From positions 7,688,001-7,752,000 of the forward strand of contig NZ_CP108488.1 in NCBI RefSeq assembly GCF_035987325.1: a stretch of DNA of 64,000 nt. The letters are read 5' to 3'. This DNA comes from Streptomyces sp. NBC_01244 (GTDB lineage Bacteria > Actinomycetota > Actinomycetes > Streptomycetales > Streptomycetaceae). The notes beneath the pieces are model-generated. The model saw only the letters and a list, made by a program, of their open reading frames with translations. It was not told where the DNA came from and searched no databases. The position numbers were made by a program, and so were the translations under genes. Positions 1 through 8,677 of this stretch are shown here, in pieces; within the stretch, counting starts at the first letter, position 1; every line of letters begins with the position of its first letter.

Positions 1-1003
1 CGAAGGTGGGCAGCCAGTCGAGTCCGGAGACGATCTCGTTGGAGACCGTGCCCGCCTTGATCTTCCCGGGCCAGCGGACCAGGGCGGGGACGCGGAAGGC
101 TCCCTCCCAGTTGGTGTTCTTCTCGCTGCGGAACGGGGTGGTGGCCGCGTCGGGCCAGGTGTTGGCGTGCGGGCCGTTGTCCGTCCCGTAGACCACGATC
201 GTGTTGTCCGCGATACCGAGCTCGTCGAGCAGGTCGAGCATCGAGCCCATCACCCGGTCGTGGTCGATCATCGCGTCGTGGTACTCGGACTGCCAGCGCC
301 CGGCCTGTCCCAGGATCTCTTCCTTGACGTGTGTGCGGAAGTGCATGTGCGTGGTGTTGAACCAGAGGAAGAACGGCTTGTCCGCGCCGTGCTGGCGACG
401 GATGAAGTCCTGTGCCGCGTCCGCGAACTCGTCGTCGCAGGTCTTCATGCGCTCGCGGGTCAGCGGCCCGGTGTTCTCGATCCGCTGGCCGCCCTTGCCA
501 TCGGCCCAACTGTGCAGCACGCCGCGCGGCCCGTACCTCTCACGGAAGTCCGGGAACTCCTCCGGGGTCGGGTAGTCGCGCTCCTCGGGCTCCTCCTCGG
601 CGTTGAGGTGGTACAGGTTCCCGAAGAACTCGTCGAAGCCGTGCATGGTCGGCAGGTGCTCGTCCCGGTCGCCCAGGTGGTTCTTGCCGAACTGCCCGGT
701 GGCGTAGCCGGACGACTTCAGTACCCGGGAGAGGGTCGGGTCCTCGGAGCGCATGCCCATGGAGGCCCCCGGCATGCCCACCTTGGACAGCCCCGTCCGG
801 AACGGGCTCTGTCCGGTGATGAAGGAGGAGCGGCCCGCCGTGCACGACTGCTCGGCGTAGTAGTCGGTGAACCGCATGCCCTCCTCGGCGATCCGGTCGA
901 TGTTCGGCGTCCGGTACCCCATCAGGCCGTCGCTGTAGCAGCTCAGGTTGGTGATGCCGATGTCATCGCCCCACAGCACCAGGACATTCGGTTGCTCGCC
1001 CAC
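1..1003 (-). CDS. Arylsulfatase (sulfatase family), 3' end beyond window
   Basis: This gene hydrolyses sulfate esters, by family. Read leftward from GTG at 1003, with a GAGGAGAAA ribosome binding site just upstream, it stays open to the window edge, so about 334 N-terminal residues are visible and the C-terminus is missing. Residues 5-16 form the opening strand PNVLVLWGDDIG with the two metal-binding aspartates D13 and D14. The sulfatase signature is CTAGR at C54-R58; C54 is the residue expected to become formylglycine. The motif has alanine where the common CxPxR has proline, a variant found in many bacterial sulfatases. Further on lie FGKNHLGDRDEH and YGTDNGP, typical of the family. No signal peptide is visible. 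An anaerobic-type maturase or FGE would be needed and is not in the window. Confidence 0.93.
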   Translation of the reverse strand, partial: MGEQPNVLVLWGDDIGITNLSCYSDGLMGYRTPNIDRIAEEGMRFTDYYAEQSCTAGRSSFITGQSPFRTGLSKVGMPGASMGMRSEDPTLSRVLKSSGYATGQFGKNHLGDRDEHLPTMHGFDEFFGNLYHLNAEEEPEERDYPTPEEFPDFRERYGPRGVLHSWADGKGGQRIENTGPLTRERMKTCDDEFADAAQDFIRRQHGADKPFFLWFNTTHMHFRTHVKEEILGQAGRWQSEYHDAMIDHDRVMGSMLDLLDELGIADNTIVVYGTDNGPHANTWPDAATTPFRSEKNTNWEGAFRVPALVRWPGKIKAGTVSNEIVSGLDWLPTF

Positions 1004-1364
1004 GGATTTCTCCTCGCTCGCCACGGCCCCCTGGAGCGAACGTACGGCGCGACCGGCCCCGCAGCCCGGCGGGTTACGGCAAACGGGTGGGGTCTCGGAC
1101 CACCGCTCACCGTCGGCCGCCGGTCACGCCCGCACCGATGGGCCGGCCCTGGTTGTCTCCGTCACAGGACCGTGTTGCCAACCAGGCCTGGACCCGTTCA
1201 ACCCGTACGAGCGTCGACGGCGGTCGCCGGCGACCGGCAATGTTGTCGGTTCTGCCGTCGCCTCTGCCTAGTCCGGGCCGTCCTCGGCCGCCAGCAGTTC
1301 CCCGGCCGCAGCCATCGCCGCCCAGCACTCGGGAGGCTTCCTCTTCGGCAACGAATCCGGACGT
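1004..1364. other. Intergenic region upstream of the sulfatase gene
   Basis: I see no convincing gene here. It holds the sulfatase promoter region, presumably in its first 100 bases. At its right end it grades into the repeat that begins near 1365. Weak similarity to the left part of the other repeat copies (the GTTGCGGC stretch near 1371) suggests this copy lost part of its left arm. Confidence 0.5.
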
Positions 1365-1846
1365 CCGTTGCGGCGGACACGAGGCGCAGGCTGACAGTCG
1401 ATTCCCCCCAGAAACCCCCCACGGCCGCTTCTGGGCCGATCTGAGAGAGATGCGAAAGCGAAGTGCGAAGGATGGCTGAGCGTCATGCGAGGGGTTAGAG
1501 CCAGTCCCGCCGCTTGAAAATTACGTACAAACTGACGCAGACCATCCCCATGAGGCAGATCGCAAGGGGGTATCCGAAGGCCCAGCCCAACTCAGGCATG
1601 GACTCAAAGTTCATGCCGTAGATGGTTCCTACGAGTGTGGGTGCAAACAGGATGGCGGCCCACGAGGAGATCTTCTTGAAGTCGTCACCCACACACCGCT
1701 GACCTGCGGAAATTGCCTAGGCAGGCGGTCTGACCTGCAGCGATCGACCTTTCGGAGTCTTTCACCCTGCTGCCTGCATATGCAGCCGATTCCCCCCAGC
1801 CGCCCCCCCACGAGGCCTCATTCCCCCCAGATTCCCCCCAGCGGAC
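1365..1846. repeat. Repeat copy A: C-run clusters flanking a corA stub
   Basis: This is the first of three long dispersed repeats in the window (others 18560-19281 and 54828-55615). In order it holds GATTCCCCCCAG at 1400-1411, a conserved stretch around 1416-1490 (GCTTCTGGG, then GCGAAAGCGAAGTGCGAAGGA), the corA 3' stub, a conserved 100-base spacer with two CTGACCTGC words, and a right cluster with GATTCCCCCCAG at 1788-1799 and tandem ATTCCCCCCAG units at 1820-1830 and 1831-1841. Copy A lacks the left paired C-run cluster found in copies B and C. The opposite strand of the right cluster has four G6-7 runs within about 55 bases, which fits a G-quadruplex. Confidence 0.85.
1495..1692 (-). pseudogene. 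corA: corA 3'-end stub (copy A)
   Basis: The 65-residue frame ends in the CorA hallmark: a GTIYGMNFE segment (the GMN signature of the pore), then MPEL, a second hydrophobic helix and the terminal FKRRDWL. A full CorA is about 300-350 residues, so only the two C-terminal transmembrane helices remain and the large cytoplasmic domain is absent. A GTG at 1692 could act as a start, but I see no ribosome binding site, so it is more likely a gene remnant carried inside the repeat. The same stub recurs at 18930-19123 and 55267-55460 with a few substitutions, mostly conservative, and no internal stops. Confidence 0.85.
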
Positions 1847-1895
1847 ACTGTCTCGCCAAGAGGAGCACCGCAGGTCGGGGGCCGTCCAACGTCGC

Positions 1896-2030
1896 TCACA
1901 ACAGGTTACTCAGGGGAGCGGCGAGGCGGGGCTGGAGGAGCTCGGCGAGTGAGATCAGGTTCCAGTCCTCGCCCTTGAGGTCGACGGTCTTGGCCGCGAT
2001 CGCCCGGCCGGGGCCTCTCCCAGGCCTTAA
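1896..2030 (-). pseudogene. C-terminal fragment of an unrecognised protein
   Basis: One leftward frame reads like coding sequence (GEDWNLISLAELLQPRLAAP is an excerpt) and ends in TGA at 1896-1898. Upstream of about 2030 it meets repeat-poor non-coding sequence without a start. I do not recognise the family. It may be the severed end of a gene left by recombination next to repeat copy A. The following 280 bases (2031-2317) hold no clear gene and should carry the promoter for the gene starting at 2318. Confidence 0.3.
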
Positions 2031-2317
2031 GGGATCTATCTGCATATACATGGTGGGAAGCTATCCAAAGCTGGTGGCGGTAAAGGGTGTTCCCGCAGGT
2101 GGCTGAACCGAGCTGCCCTTCGGGCTGTTCGGTCGTTGCGCTGACCGACCCGAGGCCCAGAGCCCGGGTGTCACGCCAGAGTTCCGGCCGCGCACACGCC
2201 AGCTCTTTTGCGTCACCACCCGTTTTCGGCCGTTCCCCTCCGGATCTGCTGGTTGGTTCAGCCAGAGCTGCAACGCTCAGTGCGGGAAGGCAGCTCGCCG
2301 ACCAGCAAGGAGACGAA

Positions 2318-2719
2318 ATGTCCGACACCACGCCCCAGCCGGAAGTCACCGACCTTGGGGCGATCCCCGGAACCGGGGGCAGCGCCACCCAGCCCGAGCT
2401 GAGCGGCATCCCAGTGACCGAGATCGAGCCCGACAGTGAGATTGGTCTGACCCAGGTCCCGGCGGCCGAGGTTGCCGCGGAGGACGTCGGCACCCTCAGC
2501 ATCCGCTACATCGGCACCGTTCCGCAGCTCGTCGTCACCGGCGGAAACGTCGTCCCCTCCCTCATCACCGTCGTCGACGGCTCGGGCACAGTCCTTGCCG
2601 AATACGCGGGCCGCCCCGCCAGTGCTCAAGCCAGGTCGCAGACCATCGAGCTGAATCTGTTCCAGGACTCCCTCGTCCTGACCGGCACCGGACCTGAGGC
2701 TCTTTTGCTCCGCGACTAG
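2318..2719 (+). CDS. Hypothetical small acidic protein (133 aa)
   Basis: I do not recognise this protein. The ATG at 2318 follows a good AAGGAGA site at 2308-2313, so I prefer it to the longer upstream frame. The first 60 residues are acidic and rich in Glu, Pro, Thr and Gly, with no lysine, and look disordered. The second half (from about residue 62, GTLSIRYIGTVPQLVV) alternates hydrophobic and polar residues as a small all-beta domain would, and ends with FQDSLVLTGTGPEALLLRD. There is no signal peptide or membrane segment. It stands alone, followed by the convergent EF-hand gene. A structural or virion-like small protein is possible, but this is a guess. Confidence 0.65.
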   Translation: MSDTTPQPEVTDLGAIPGTGGSATQPELSGIPVTEIEPDSEIGLTQVPAAEVAAEDVGTLSIRYIGTVPQLVVTGGNVVPSLITVVDGSGTVLAEYAGRPASAQARSQTIELNLFQDSLVLTGTGPEALLLRD

Positions 2720-2875
2720 GGCCGCCTACTCCTGCCCGTCCTCCTCGAGTCCTGCCAGCAGCCAGGTCGCGCAGCGGCCTGGCCCAAGCCCGCGGTGAGG
2801 GCAGCGGCACAGAGGCCTAGGAGCGGCGTCACGGGGCGCTTGGCGGCCGTCGCCTTCCTCGGAGGCTCAAGCCGG

Positions 2876-3430
2876 TCAGGCCGAGGCGGGGACGGGTCCG
2901 AGGAGGTAGTTGCCGGCGGCCTGGGGGTCGGCGCTCAGGTAGAACTCGACGATTGCCGCCCTGTACTCCTCGAAGCTGATCACCCCGTCCCCGTCCAGGT
3001 CCACCCGGGTGAATGCCTGCGCCGACAGCTCCCCCGGCACGCCGAGGGTGTCGTAGAGGCGCACGTACTCCTCCTGGCTCAGCACTCCGTCGCCGTTGGT
3101 GTCCAGGGCGTTCATGACCGCGTCGGCGATTGCCATGACGGCGCTCTCGAAGTGTTCGGGGGTGGTGACGTTGACCTCCATCACGGTGATGAACTCCTCC
3201 CGGGAGACCCGCCCGTCCCCGTCGGTGTCACCGTGCTGGAGCAGCAGCTGCCACCACTGCTCGAACGCGTCGTGGATGGCCTTGACGTTGTCGTGGTCGT
3301 CTTCGGCCGCCGCCCGCGAGAAGACAAGCGCGGTGGCCTTCAGATCGCCCTGAGTCAGCTGCCCGTCGCCGTCCTGGTCGAACCAGTCGAACAGGGTGCT
3401 GAACTTCTGGCGTGTCACCACAGTGCTCAT
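2876..3430 (-). CDS. EF-hand calcium-binding protein (calerythrin/CabD type)
   Basis: This 184-residue cytosolic protein carries four EF-hand loops at residues 18-29 (DQDGDG), 68-79 (DTDGDG), 110-121 (DTNGDG) and 144-155 (DLDGDG). Each ends in an acidic residue at position 12: Asp in the first, Glu in the others. That makes all four look able to bind calcium. Length and spacing match the sarcoplasmic calcium-binding protein group found in Streptomyces and Saccharopolyspora. It probably acts as a calcium buffer or sensor. It starts at ATG 3430; the gene is transcribed alone and converges on the 2318-2719 gene. No partner gene is adjacent. Confidence 0.93.
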   Translation of the reverse strand: MSTVVTRQKFSTLFDWFDQDGDGQLTQGDLKATALVFSRAAAEDDHDNVKAIHDAFEQWWQLLLQHGDTDGDGRVSREEFITVMEVNVTTPEHFESAVMAIADAVMNALDTNGDGVLSQEEYVRLYDTLGVPGELSAQAFTRVDLDGDGVISFEEYRAAIVEFYLSADPQAAGNYLLGPVPASA

Positions 3431-3564
3431 GTGCGGGATTCCTCAATGCACAGGCCGCCCGCAGGACGGCGGGCAGCGATCACGAGGAACGCTACGAGCA
3501 GACACGAGGAGTCGTTCCCGGAACAGGCTGCGGGAAGCACTCCGAGTGAAGGGCAGGACACGCA

Positions 3565-3720
3565 TACGGGCTGTCCGCTCACGTCAACAAGGGCAAGACG
3601 CTGACGTTCTCCGCCAACAACAGGACCCTGTTCGACGGCGCTTTCAAGGGGATGATGGGCACGATGATGGCTGCGGGCGGCGGGTCGTTCATCGGGCGCA
3701 GCCGTGGGGCCGGCCAGTGA
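3565..3720 (+). pseudogene. C-terminal gene remnant, unknown family
   Basis: After an in-frame stop near 3551, one frame reads well (KTLTFSANNRTLFDGAFKG) and ends with TGA at 3718-3720. It has a hydrophobic glycine- and methionine-rich tail, but no start codon or ribosome binding site. It looks like the last 40-50 residues of a lost gene. The rest of the interval 3431-3961 shows no gene; its right end must carry the promoter of the terpene synthase. Confidence 0.35.
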
Positions 3721-3961
3721 AGGGCATGCCGAGCCGCACGCGTGGTGGAGGTGATGTGCGCGTCCTACTGGTTCGGGCGCCGGGTCGGGGGTTCTTCCCG
3801 GCGGGGCGGGGCTGGCTGCAGGCTGCTGGGGAAGCATTCAGGGCGTCGCTTTGAACGGCGAGAGTTGGCTGCGCTTGACGGGGCGCTGGCGCGCTTGTGT
3901 TGGTGGATCCTGACTCTTTTACGCCGTTACCGTCGCGGGCGGGCTCTGACAAGATCGAATT

Positions 3962-4921
3962 ATGGGTGACGGTAGATCAGGCCCTGGGAGCCTTGACTTC
4001 GGGCAGGTGCTGGAGTGGGCTCGGGCACATGGCCTGGTGGCGGATGAGCCGGGGGAGCGTCGGCTGGCCGCGATGCGCCTGGACGTGCTGGCCGGTGGCG
4101 CTCTGCCGCATGGGGCCGAGGCGGATGTGCTGCTCACGGTGCAGTGGGCGGTGTTCATCTGCTGGGTGGACGACTTTATCGATCGCAGTGGACTGGCTCA
4201 TTCCCCACCGTCGTTGGAGGCATTCGCAACGCCACTGCGGCAGGTACTCCAGCCCGGTGCCGCCCCGTCTGCCAGGGTGATGTCGCCTCATGTGTCGGTG
4301 CTGGCTGGGCTGTGGGAGCGGACCGCGTTGGGGATGCCGGACCGGTGGAGGGAGCGCTTCGCCCGGGAGTACACGGACTTCCTTGATGCCACGGAGCAGG
4401 AGGTCGCCCTGCGACAGGTGGGGGCCGCCGCCTTGTCGGTGGCGGGTTATGTGCGGCTGCGCCGTCGCACGATCACCCTTGTGCCCATGCTGACTGTCCT
4501 GGAGCGCACCGGCCACGCGCTTATGGTGGAGGATCCACGGGTGGATCTGCGGGTGCGGGATCTTCGGTGGGCGCTGGCCGACATCGCGGGGTGGGCCAAC
4601 GATCTGGCCTCGGGCGCGGACGATGAGCTGGCGGGCCAGGACAACCTCGTGGCGGTCATCGCCCGGGAGAGCTGCTGTTCCGCGGCCGTGGCGCGTGTCC
4701 GGGCCCGGGCCATGATCGACCAGCGTCGACGGGACTTCGCCTCGTTGGCACAAGCCCTGCGGACCACGCCTCTGCCGGCGGACCGGGGGAAAGAGCTGAG
4801 ACGTTACGTGGCTCTGGTGGAGCAGTTCATGTCCGCGACGCTGCACTGGCTGTCCACCACCGGCCGGTTCGCCTCGGGGACGAACACATCCGTCGTTGCC
4901 CAGACACCGACCCGGCCTTGA
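3962..4921 (+). CDS. Class I terpene synthase
   Basis: The protein (319 aa) is a single-domain class I terpene cyclase, which ionises a linear prenyl diphosphate and cyclises it. The aspartate-rich metal motif DDFID lies at D70-D74, and the second metal motif (NSE type) is NDLASGADD at N213-D221. The C-terminal helix ends in LHWLSTTGRF, in the place of the usual Arg-Tyr-containing end. Length and motif spacing match bacterial sesquiterpene and monoterpene synthases; I cannot tell which substrate is used. There is no N-terminal proline-rich extension as in 2-methylisoborneol synthase. It opens the terpenoid half of the cluster and converges with the class II-like cyclase gene. Confidence 0.92.
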   Translation: MGDGRSGPGSLDFGQVLEWARAHGLVADEPGERRLAAMRLDVLAGGALPHGAEADVLLTVQWAVFICWVDDFIDRSGLAHSPPSLEAFATPLRQVLQPGAAPSARVMSPHVSVLAGLWERTALGMPDRWRERFAREYTDFLDATEQEVALRQVGAAALSVAGYVRLRRRTITLVPMLTVLERTGHALMVEDPRVDLRVRDLRWALADIAGWANDLASGADDELAGQDNLVAVIARESCCSAAVARVRARAMIDQRRRDFASLAQALRTTPLPADRGKELRRYVALVEQFMSATLHWLSTTGRFASGTNTSVVAQTPTRP

Positions 4922-5019
4922 CGCTCGGGCCCGCACCCCTTACGGAATGCGGCCGGTGCCGCCGGGCGCGACGGACACCTCGCTGGAAGCGGATGCAGGA
5001 GGGGAATCCCATAGCAGCA

Positions 5020-6180
5020 TCAGCGGTCCCCGTTCCATTGGGCCTGGCGTGGTCTGGTGACGGTGGCGCTCTCCGGCGTGGTGAGTGCTCGGAGACAGAA
5101 GAGGGTGGTGAGGTAGGAGGAGCCGAAGAACACGGGGAAGCGGCCCATGCGGTAGTAGGGACAGGCGGCCCAGGATCCGTCCGGCCGCTGTGCCCGTGCG
5201 AGGAGCCGTCGCCGCTGGTCCTGTCCGGTGGTGAGGGCGAGGTTGCCGGCGGTCAGCATCCGCAACGCCAGGTCCAACGGCATTCCGGGCCCCGATTCAG
5301 GGGCGGCCTGCGTGTCGGCGTACTCCTCGCGCTCCTGCCAGGCCCGCCGCAGGTGGCCGGTCAGTGCGTGAGTGCTGGAGGGGAAGCGTGCGCACAGGCG
5401 TGATGCGGCGTAGAGGAAGGCGTCGGGGGAGGGGTAGTAGCGGGTGCCGTCGAGGTAGCGGCGGGAGGTGAGGTGGTCGGTGAGGTAGCGCATCGAGGCG
5501 CTGATGACCGTTTGTGCGCCGGTGAGGGTCTGGGGGTCGGCCAGATGGATGGCGTACAGGGCGTTGGCGCAGGCGACCGCGTCGTGTTTGCGGCCGCGGT
5601 TGAGCGTGCGGGGTTCGCGTCCGTCCTCCCAATAGACCATGGGGACGCCGGGATGGAGAGCATCGTCGGCCCGGCTGTCCCTGCGGGGGAGCGAGCACTC
5701 GGCCGCAGAGCGCAGGAGGTCGTGCACGCTCACTTTCAGGTCCGCAGACGAGAGCCGGCCGTGCTCGTGGAGGGCGCTGAGGGCAAGGCCGGTGCAGTCG
5801 GTGTCCGCGGGGAAGCTGTTGGCATCAGTGAAGAAGCGGTACCTGGACTCCCATCGGGCTGCCTCGACCTGGCGGACCAGTGCGGACGCGGGCCGGCCCC
5901 ACGACGGAGGGAACAACGTCAAGGTGAGCATGGCTGAGAAGGCTTCGGCGCCCAGGTCGAAGCCGGGGTCCTGTCCGAAGCGATCGCGAAGTACCCTGCG
6001 CGCCGCGGCCGTTGGCAGGATCTCCCCAAAACCGGGGTCCAATGCGAGCAGCGCTGAGGGTGCTTCCTCCTGTTCCATGGACCGTTGCAGGTAAGCCGAT
6101 GCCCGCTGAACGGCACGCCGGACAAGCCCCGGCTCGGCAGCCGACGGAAATCTCTTGTACTCGGGTATCGACACCGTCAC
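5020..6180 (-). CDS. Class II terpene cyclase-like / squalene-cyclase-fold protein
   Basis: This protein (386 aa from GTG 6180, chosen for GGGGAGG eight bases upstream) looks like an alpha/alpha-barrel member of the prenyltransferase/squalene cyclase group. The motif ADTDCT at residues 125-130 aligns with the DxDD(T) acid motif of class II cyclases: it keeps the first and middle Asp (D126, D128) and T130, but has C129 in place of the last Asp. A QW-like repeat with PDGSWAACPYYRMG and a terminal SSYLTTLFCLRAL helix support the fold. It is shorter than typical hopene cyclases (about 600 aa), so it may be one barrel only. It probably acts by protonation on an alkene or epoxide made by its neighbours. 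The next two genes downstream run in the same direction, suggesting an operon order 8677 to 5020. Confidence 0.72.
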   Translation of the reverse strand: MTVSIPEYKRFPSAAEPGLVRRAVQRASAYLQRSMEQEEAPSALLALDPGFGEILPTAAARRVLRDRFGQDPGFDLGAEAFSAMLTLTLFPPSWGRPASALVRQVEAARWESRYRFFTDANSFPADTDCTGLALSALHEHGRLSSADLKVSVHDLLRSAAECSLPRRDSRADDALHPGVPMVYWEDGREPRTLNRGRKHDAVACANALYAIHLADPQTLTGAQTVISASMRYLTDHLTSRRYLDGTRYYPSPDAFLYAASRLCARFPSSTHALTGHLRRAWQEREEYADTQAAPESGPGMPLDLALRMLTAGNLALTTGQDQRRRLLARAQRPDGSWAACPYYRMGRFPVFFGSSYLTTLFCLRALTTPESATVTRPRQAQWNGDR

Positions 6181-6347
6181 TGTCCCCGCCTCCCCGGCGC
6201 CGGACCGAGCCGGGCCGTCCCCACGCCCCACCGTCAGCAGGGCTCTGTGCCGGGCCTGGGCGGATCTGTCACCCGGGACCGGAACCAACACGTCGAACCG
6301 GGCCCACGGGCGCCCTCCGGTGCCGCCGCTGCCGCCGGGGTCGACCC

Positions 6348-7187
6348 CTACGCGGGCCGGCGGGCTTCGACGATTACGTAGCCGAGCTTTTCGGTGTAGA
6401 TGGACATCCCGACCGGCAGCAGTCGGTCCATCTGGGCCGCGAAATCGGCACCGTAGACCCCGGCAAGACGCTCCTTGTCAGCCGCGTACCGCTCCTCGAT
6501 CCACCGCATGTTCTGCCGCGTCTGGGCGGTGACGTCCAGAACCTGCACCACCTCGAGCCCGGCCTGGGCCACCACCTCGCCGTAGCGGTCCGGGTGCAGC
6601 AGGGAGGAGAACGCGAACCCCTGCGCGAGGAGATCCCACTCCTGGTCCGTGACGGGCTGCACTTCGACGAAGTCACTGAGTACCAGGCGCCCGCCCGGCT
6701 TGACGACGCGCCCCATCTCGCGCAGCACCTGAAGTCGGTCGGGTACGTGGAAGAGCATCTCCACCGCCCAGGCCGCGTCAAAGGTCCCCGCCTCGTACGG
6801 CAGGTCCATGGCATCGGCCACGGCGAACGCCAGTCTCGATGACAGGCCCGCGTTCTGAACCTTCGCGATGGCGGCCTCCACCTGCGAGGGGCTGACGCTC
6901 ACGCCCAGGGCCGTGGCCTTCGTACGCTCGGCGAGTTGTATCGCGGGATGCCCCGTACCGCACCCCACATCGAGCAGGTAGTTGTCTTCCTCCAGCTGTA
7001 GTAGGTCCAGCAGACGGTCGGTCAGGCGGCTCTGCGCCTGCGCCATCGACAACGCATCGTCCCGGTCGAAGAGTCCGAAGTGGATGTTCTCCCCGAACAG
7101 CGTCGCGAAGAACGCCCCCATCTGGTCATAGAACTGGCCGATCGAGACGCTCGACGAATACGGCGTGGGCCTGCGCTTGTCCTGCAC
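6348..7187 (-). CDS. SAM-dependent methyltransferase (UbiE/RebM-like class I)
   Basis: The start is GTG 7187, supported by CAGGGAG upstream, giving 279 residues. SAM-binding motif I is LLDVGCGTGHPA at about 71-82, and the later ADAMDLPYEAGTFDAAWAVE segment is a typical motif II/post-I region. The N-terminus (FYDQMGAFFATLFGENIHFG) resembles small-molecule C-, N- and O-methyltransferases of the RebM and sterol/tocopherol type. It does not look like the geranyl diphosphate 2-methyltransferase of the methylisoborneol pathway. It lies between the cyclase and FAD genes on the same strand, so a role in methylating the terpene skeleton or a hydroxyl is likely. Confidence 0.88.
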   Translation of the reverse strand: MQDKRRPTPYSSSVSIGQFYDQMGAFFATLFGENIHFGLFDRDDALSMAQAQSRLTDRLLDLLQLEEDNYLLDVGCGTGHPAIQLAERTKATALGVSVSPSQVEAAIAKVQNAGLSSRLAFAVADAMDLPYEAGTFDAAWAVEMLFHVPDRLQVLREMGRVVKPGGRLVLSDFVEVQPVTDQEWDLLAQGFAFSSLLHPDRYGEVVAQAGLEVVQVLDVTAQTRQNMRWIEERYAADKERLAGVYGADFAAQMDRLLPVGMSIYTEKLGYVIVEARRPA

Positions 7188-7348
7188 GGCAACTCCCTGT
7201 GGTCTTCGCAGTAACTGGTTGAGTGACAACAGCCGGCAGGCGCTCGGCCTGCCACTTTCCGTGACCATTCGGTGGCCGCAAGGCCTGGTGCCCGTCCGTC
7301 ACGGGCGGTGCGCGGGCCTCGTCCGGTAGCAGCCCACGGATCCGGCGC

Positions 7349-8677
7349 TCACCGGCGGCGATAGATACGCAGCAGGGAGCGGGGCGACACCAGCCGGGTG
7401 ATCGGCGCGACCATCCCGATGGTGCGAAACAGATCCCCGGCCAGCTCACCGTCGCGTTCGGCGGCAGCCAGCGTCCTGGTCAGATGCCGACGGATTACCG
7501 ACATCCCGAACGGCCGCTTACCGTCGACCTCCGGCAGTAGGAAGTCGGCCAGGAGCGCGAACCACCAGGGCTGGCTGACCACCCGGGAGGCCGCCCGGAA
7601 GTAGGCGCGGGGCAGCGCCTGCGACCGCGACCGCGTCGCCACAAGACACTCACCCAAGGTGATCGCCTGCATGGCCGCCGACGTCATACCCGCCCCGTAG
7701 ACAGGATTGAAACTGCACAGCGAGTCCCCGAGCGCGACGAGCCCTCCCGGCAGGCGGCGCAGCTTGTCGAAGCGGCGCCGCGTACTGTGCGGAACCTTGA
7801 ACAACTCCACCCCGCCCAGCAACTGCGCACCCTCAAGCGCCTGCCGGACATCCGCGGGCGCAAGGTCCCGCGCGAACTCCATGAACCCCGCCTCATCCGA
7901 AGGCGGAACGTTCCCGGGCCCGTAGCCGTGCACCGAGAGCATCCACTCCCCGCGCTCCTGCTCAATCAGAACCAGCCCCCGCGCCCGCCCCGCCACCGCC
8001 GTCACGATCACCGTCCGGTCCCCCGAAGGCGCACCACCTGCCAAACGCACCCGCCCACTTGCATACGTCAGACCGCTGCGCACCCGCTCCTCGCCGGGCC
8101 GGGCAAATCCCAGCTCCTCAAGCCATGCACTGCTACGCCCGCTGCGACCCAGGCAGTCCACCACCAAGTCGCCGCTGAGTGTCTCGCTCACCCCCGTGTT
8201 CAGGGAAACGATCCGTGCCCCGGTCACCCGCGACCCCTCAGCGGTGATCCCGGTCAGCTCCCACCGCTCACGTACTTCCACGTTCGCCAGCTCCCCCACG
8301 CGGCGGCGCATCTGCGCCTCGATGAAGGGTCGGGAAGCGAGAGTGACGTGCAGGCCGATGGGGACCTGTTTGATCGGATGTCCCTGGAAGACGTACCGGA
8401 CTTCGCTCAGCATCTCCGCGTCACAGGCCCCGAGCGCGAGGAGCTCCGGGGCAAGACCCGGGAAGAGCTGCTGGAGGATCTCATGGCCGCGAGCCAGGAA
8501 GGCGTGGGGGTGATGGCTCTGTGGCACCCCGCGCCGCGCGCCTTCGCCAGTCAAGTCGTCGCGCTCGATCACCACGACACGATCAAAGTGGTCGGCCAGC
8601 ACGCGAGCCGCGACCAACCCGGCGAAGCCCGCACCCAGCACGATGGCCTGCTGTCTGCCTGGGCGCACATCCGCCAC
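7349..8677 (-). CDS. FAD-dependent monooxygenase/epoxidase
   Basis: The 442-residue protein has the dinucleotide motif GAGFAG at 15-20. It also has a second FAD motif, GDSLCSFNPVYGAGMTSA, where GD contacts the ribityl chain. The VPQSHHPHAF stretch after the first motif is common in squalene-epoxidase-like and geranylgeranyl-epoxidase-like flavoproteins of actinomycete terpene clusters. GTG at 8677 follows GGTGGAGGAG at ideal distance, so the longer frame from 8719 is rejected. By context it may epoxidise a terpene double bond, giving the substrate that the class II-like cyclase protonates. It is the first gene of the probable leftward operon with the methyltransferase and cyclase. Confidence 0.87.
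   Translation of the reverse strand: MADVRPGRQQAIVLGAGFAGLVAARVLADHFDRVVVIERDDLTGEGARRGVPQSHHPHAFLARGHEILQQLFPGLAPELLALGACDAEMLSEVRYVFQGHPIKQVPIGLHVTLASRPFIEAQMRRRVGELANVEVRERWELTGITAEGSRVTGARIVSLNTGVSETLSGDLVVDCLGRSGRSSAWLEELGFARPGEERVRSGLTYASGRVRLAGGAPSGDRTVIVTAVAGRARGLVLIEQERGEWMLSVHGYGPGNVPPSDEAGFMEFARDLAPADVRQALEGAQLLGGVELFKVPHSTRRRFDKLRRLPGGLVALGDSLCSFNPVYGAGMTSAAMQAITLGECLVATRSRSQALPRAYFRAASRVVSQPWWFALLADFLLPEVDGKRPFGMSVIRRHLTRTLAAAERDGELAGDLFRTIGMVAPITRLVSPRSLLRIYRRR

Noticed and set aside
167..1444. A 425-codon plus-strand frame over the sulfatase gene
   Set aside because: The minus strand encodes an unmistakable sulfatase over the same bases, so this is a shadow.
1400..1841. The C-run units as a CRISPR array
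   Set aside because: Units are 11 bases, mostly directly adjacent or at irregular distances, without unique spacers of constant length.
3962..4921. 2-Methylisoborneol-type synthase with its methyltransferase
   Set aside because: The synthase lacks the long proline-rich N-terminal extension, and the nearby methyltransferase does not resemble the geranyl diphosphate methyltransferase.
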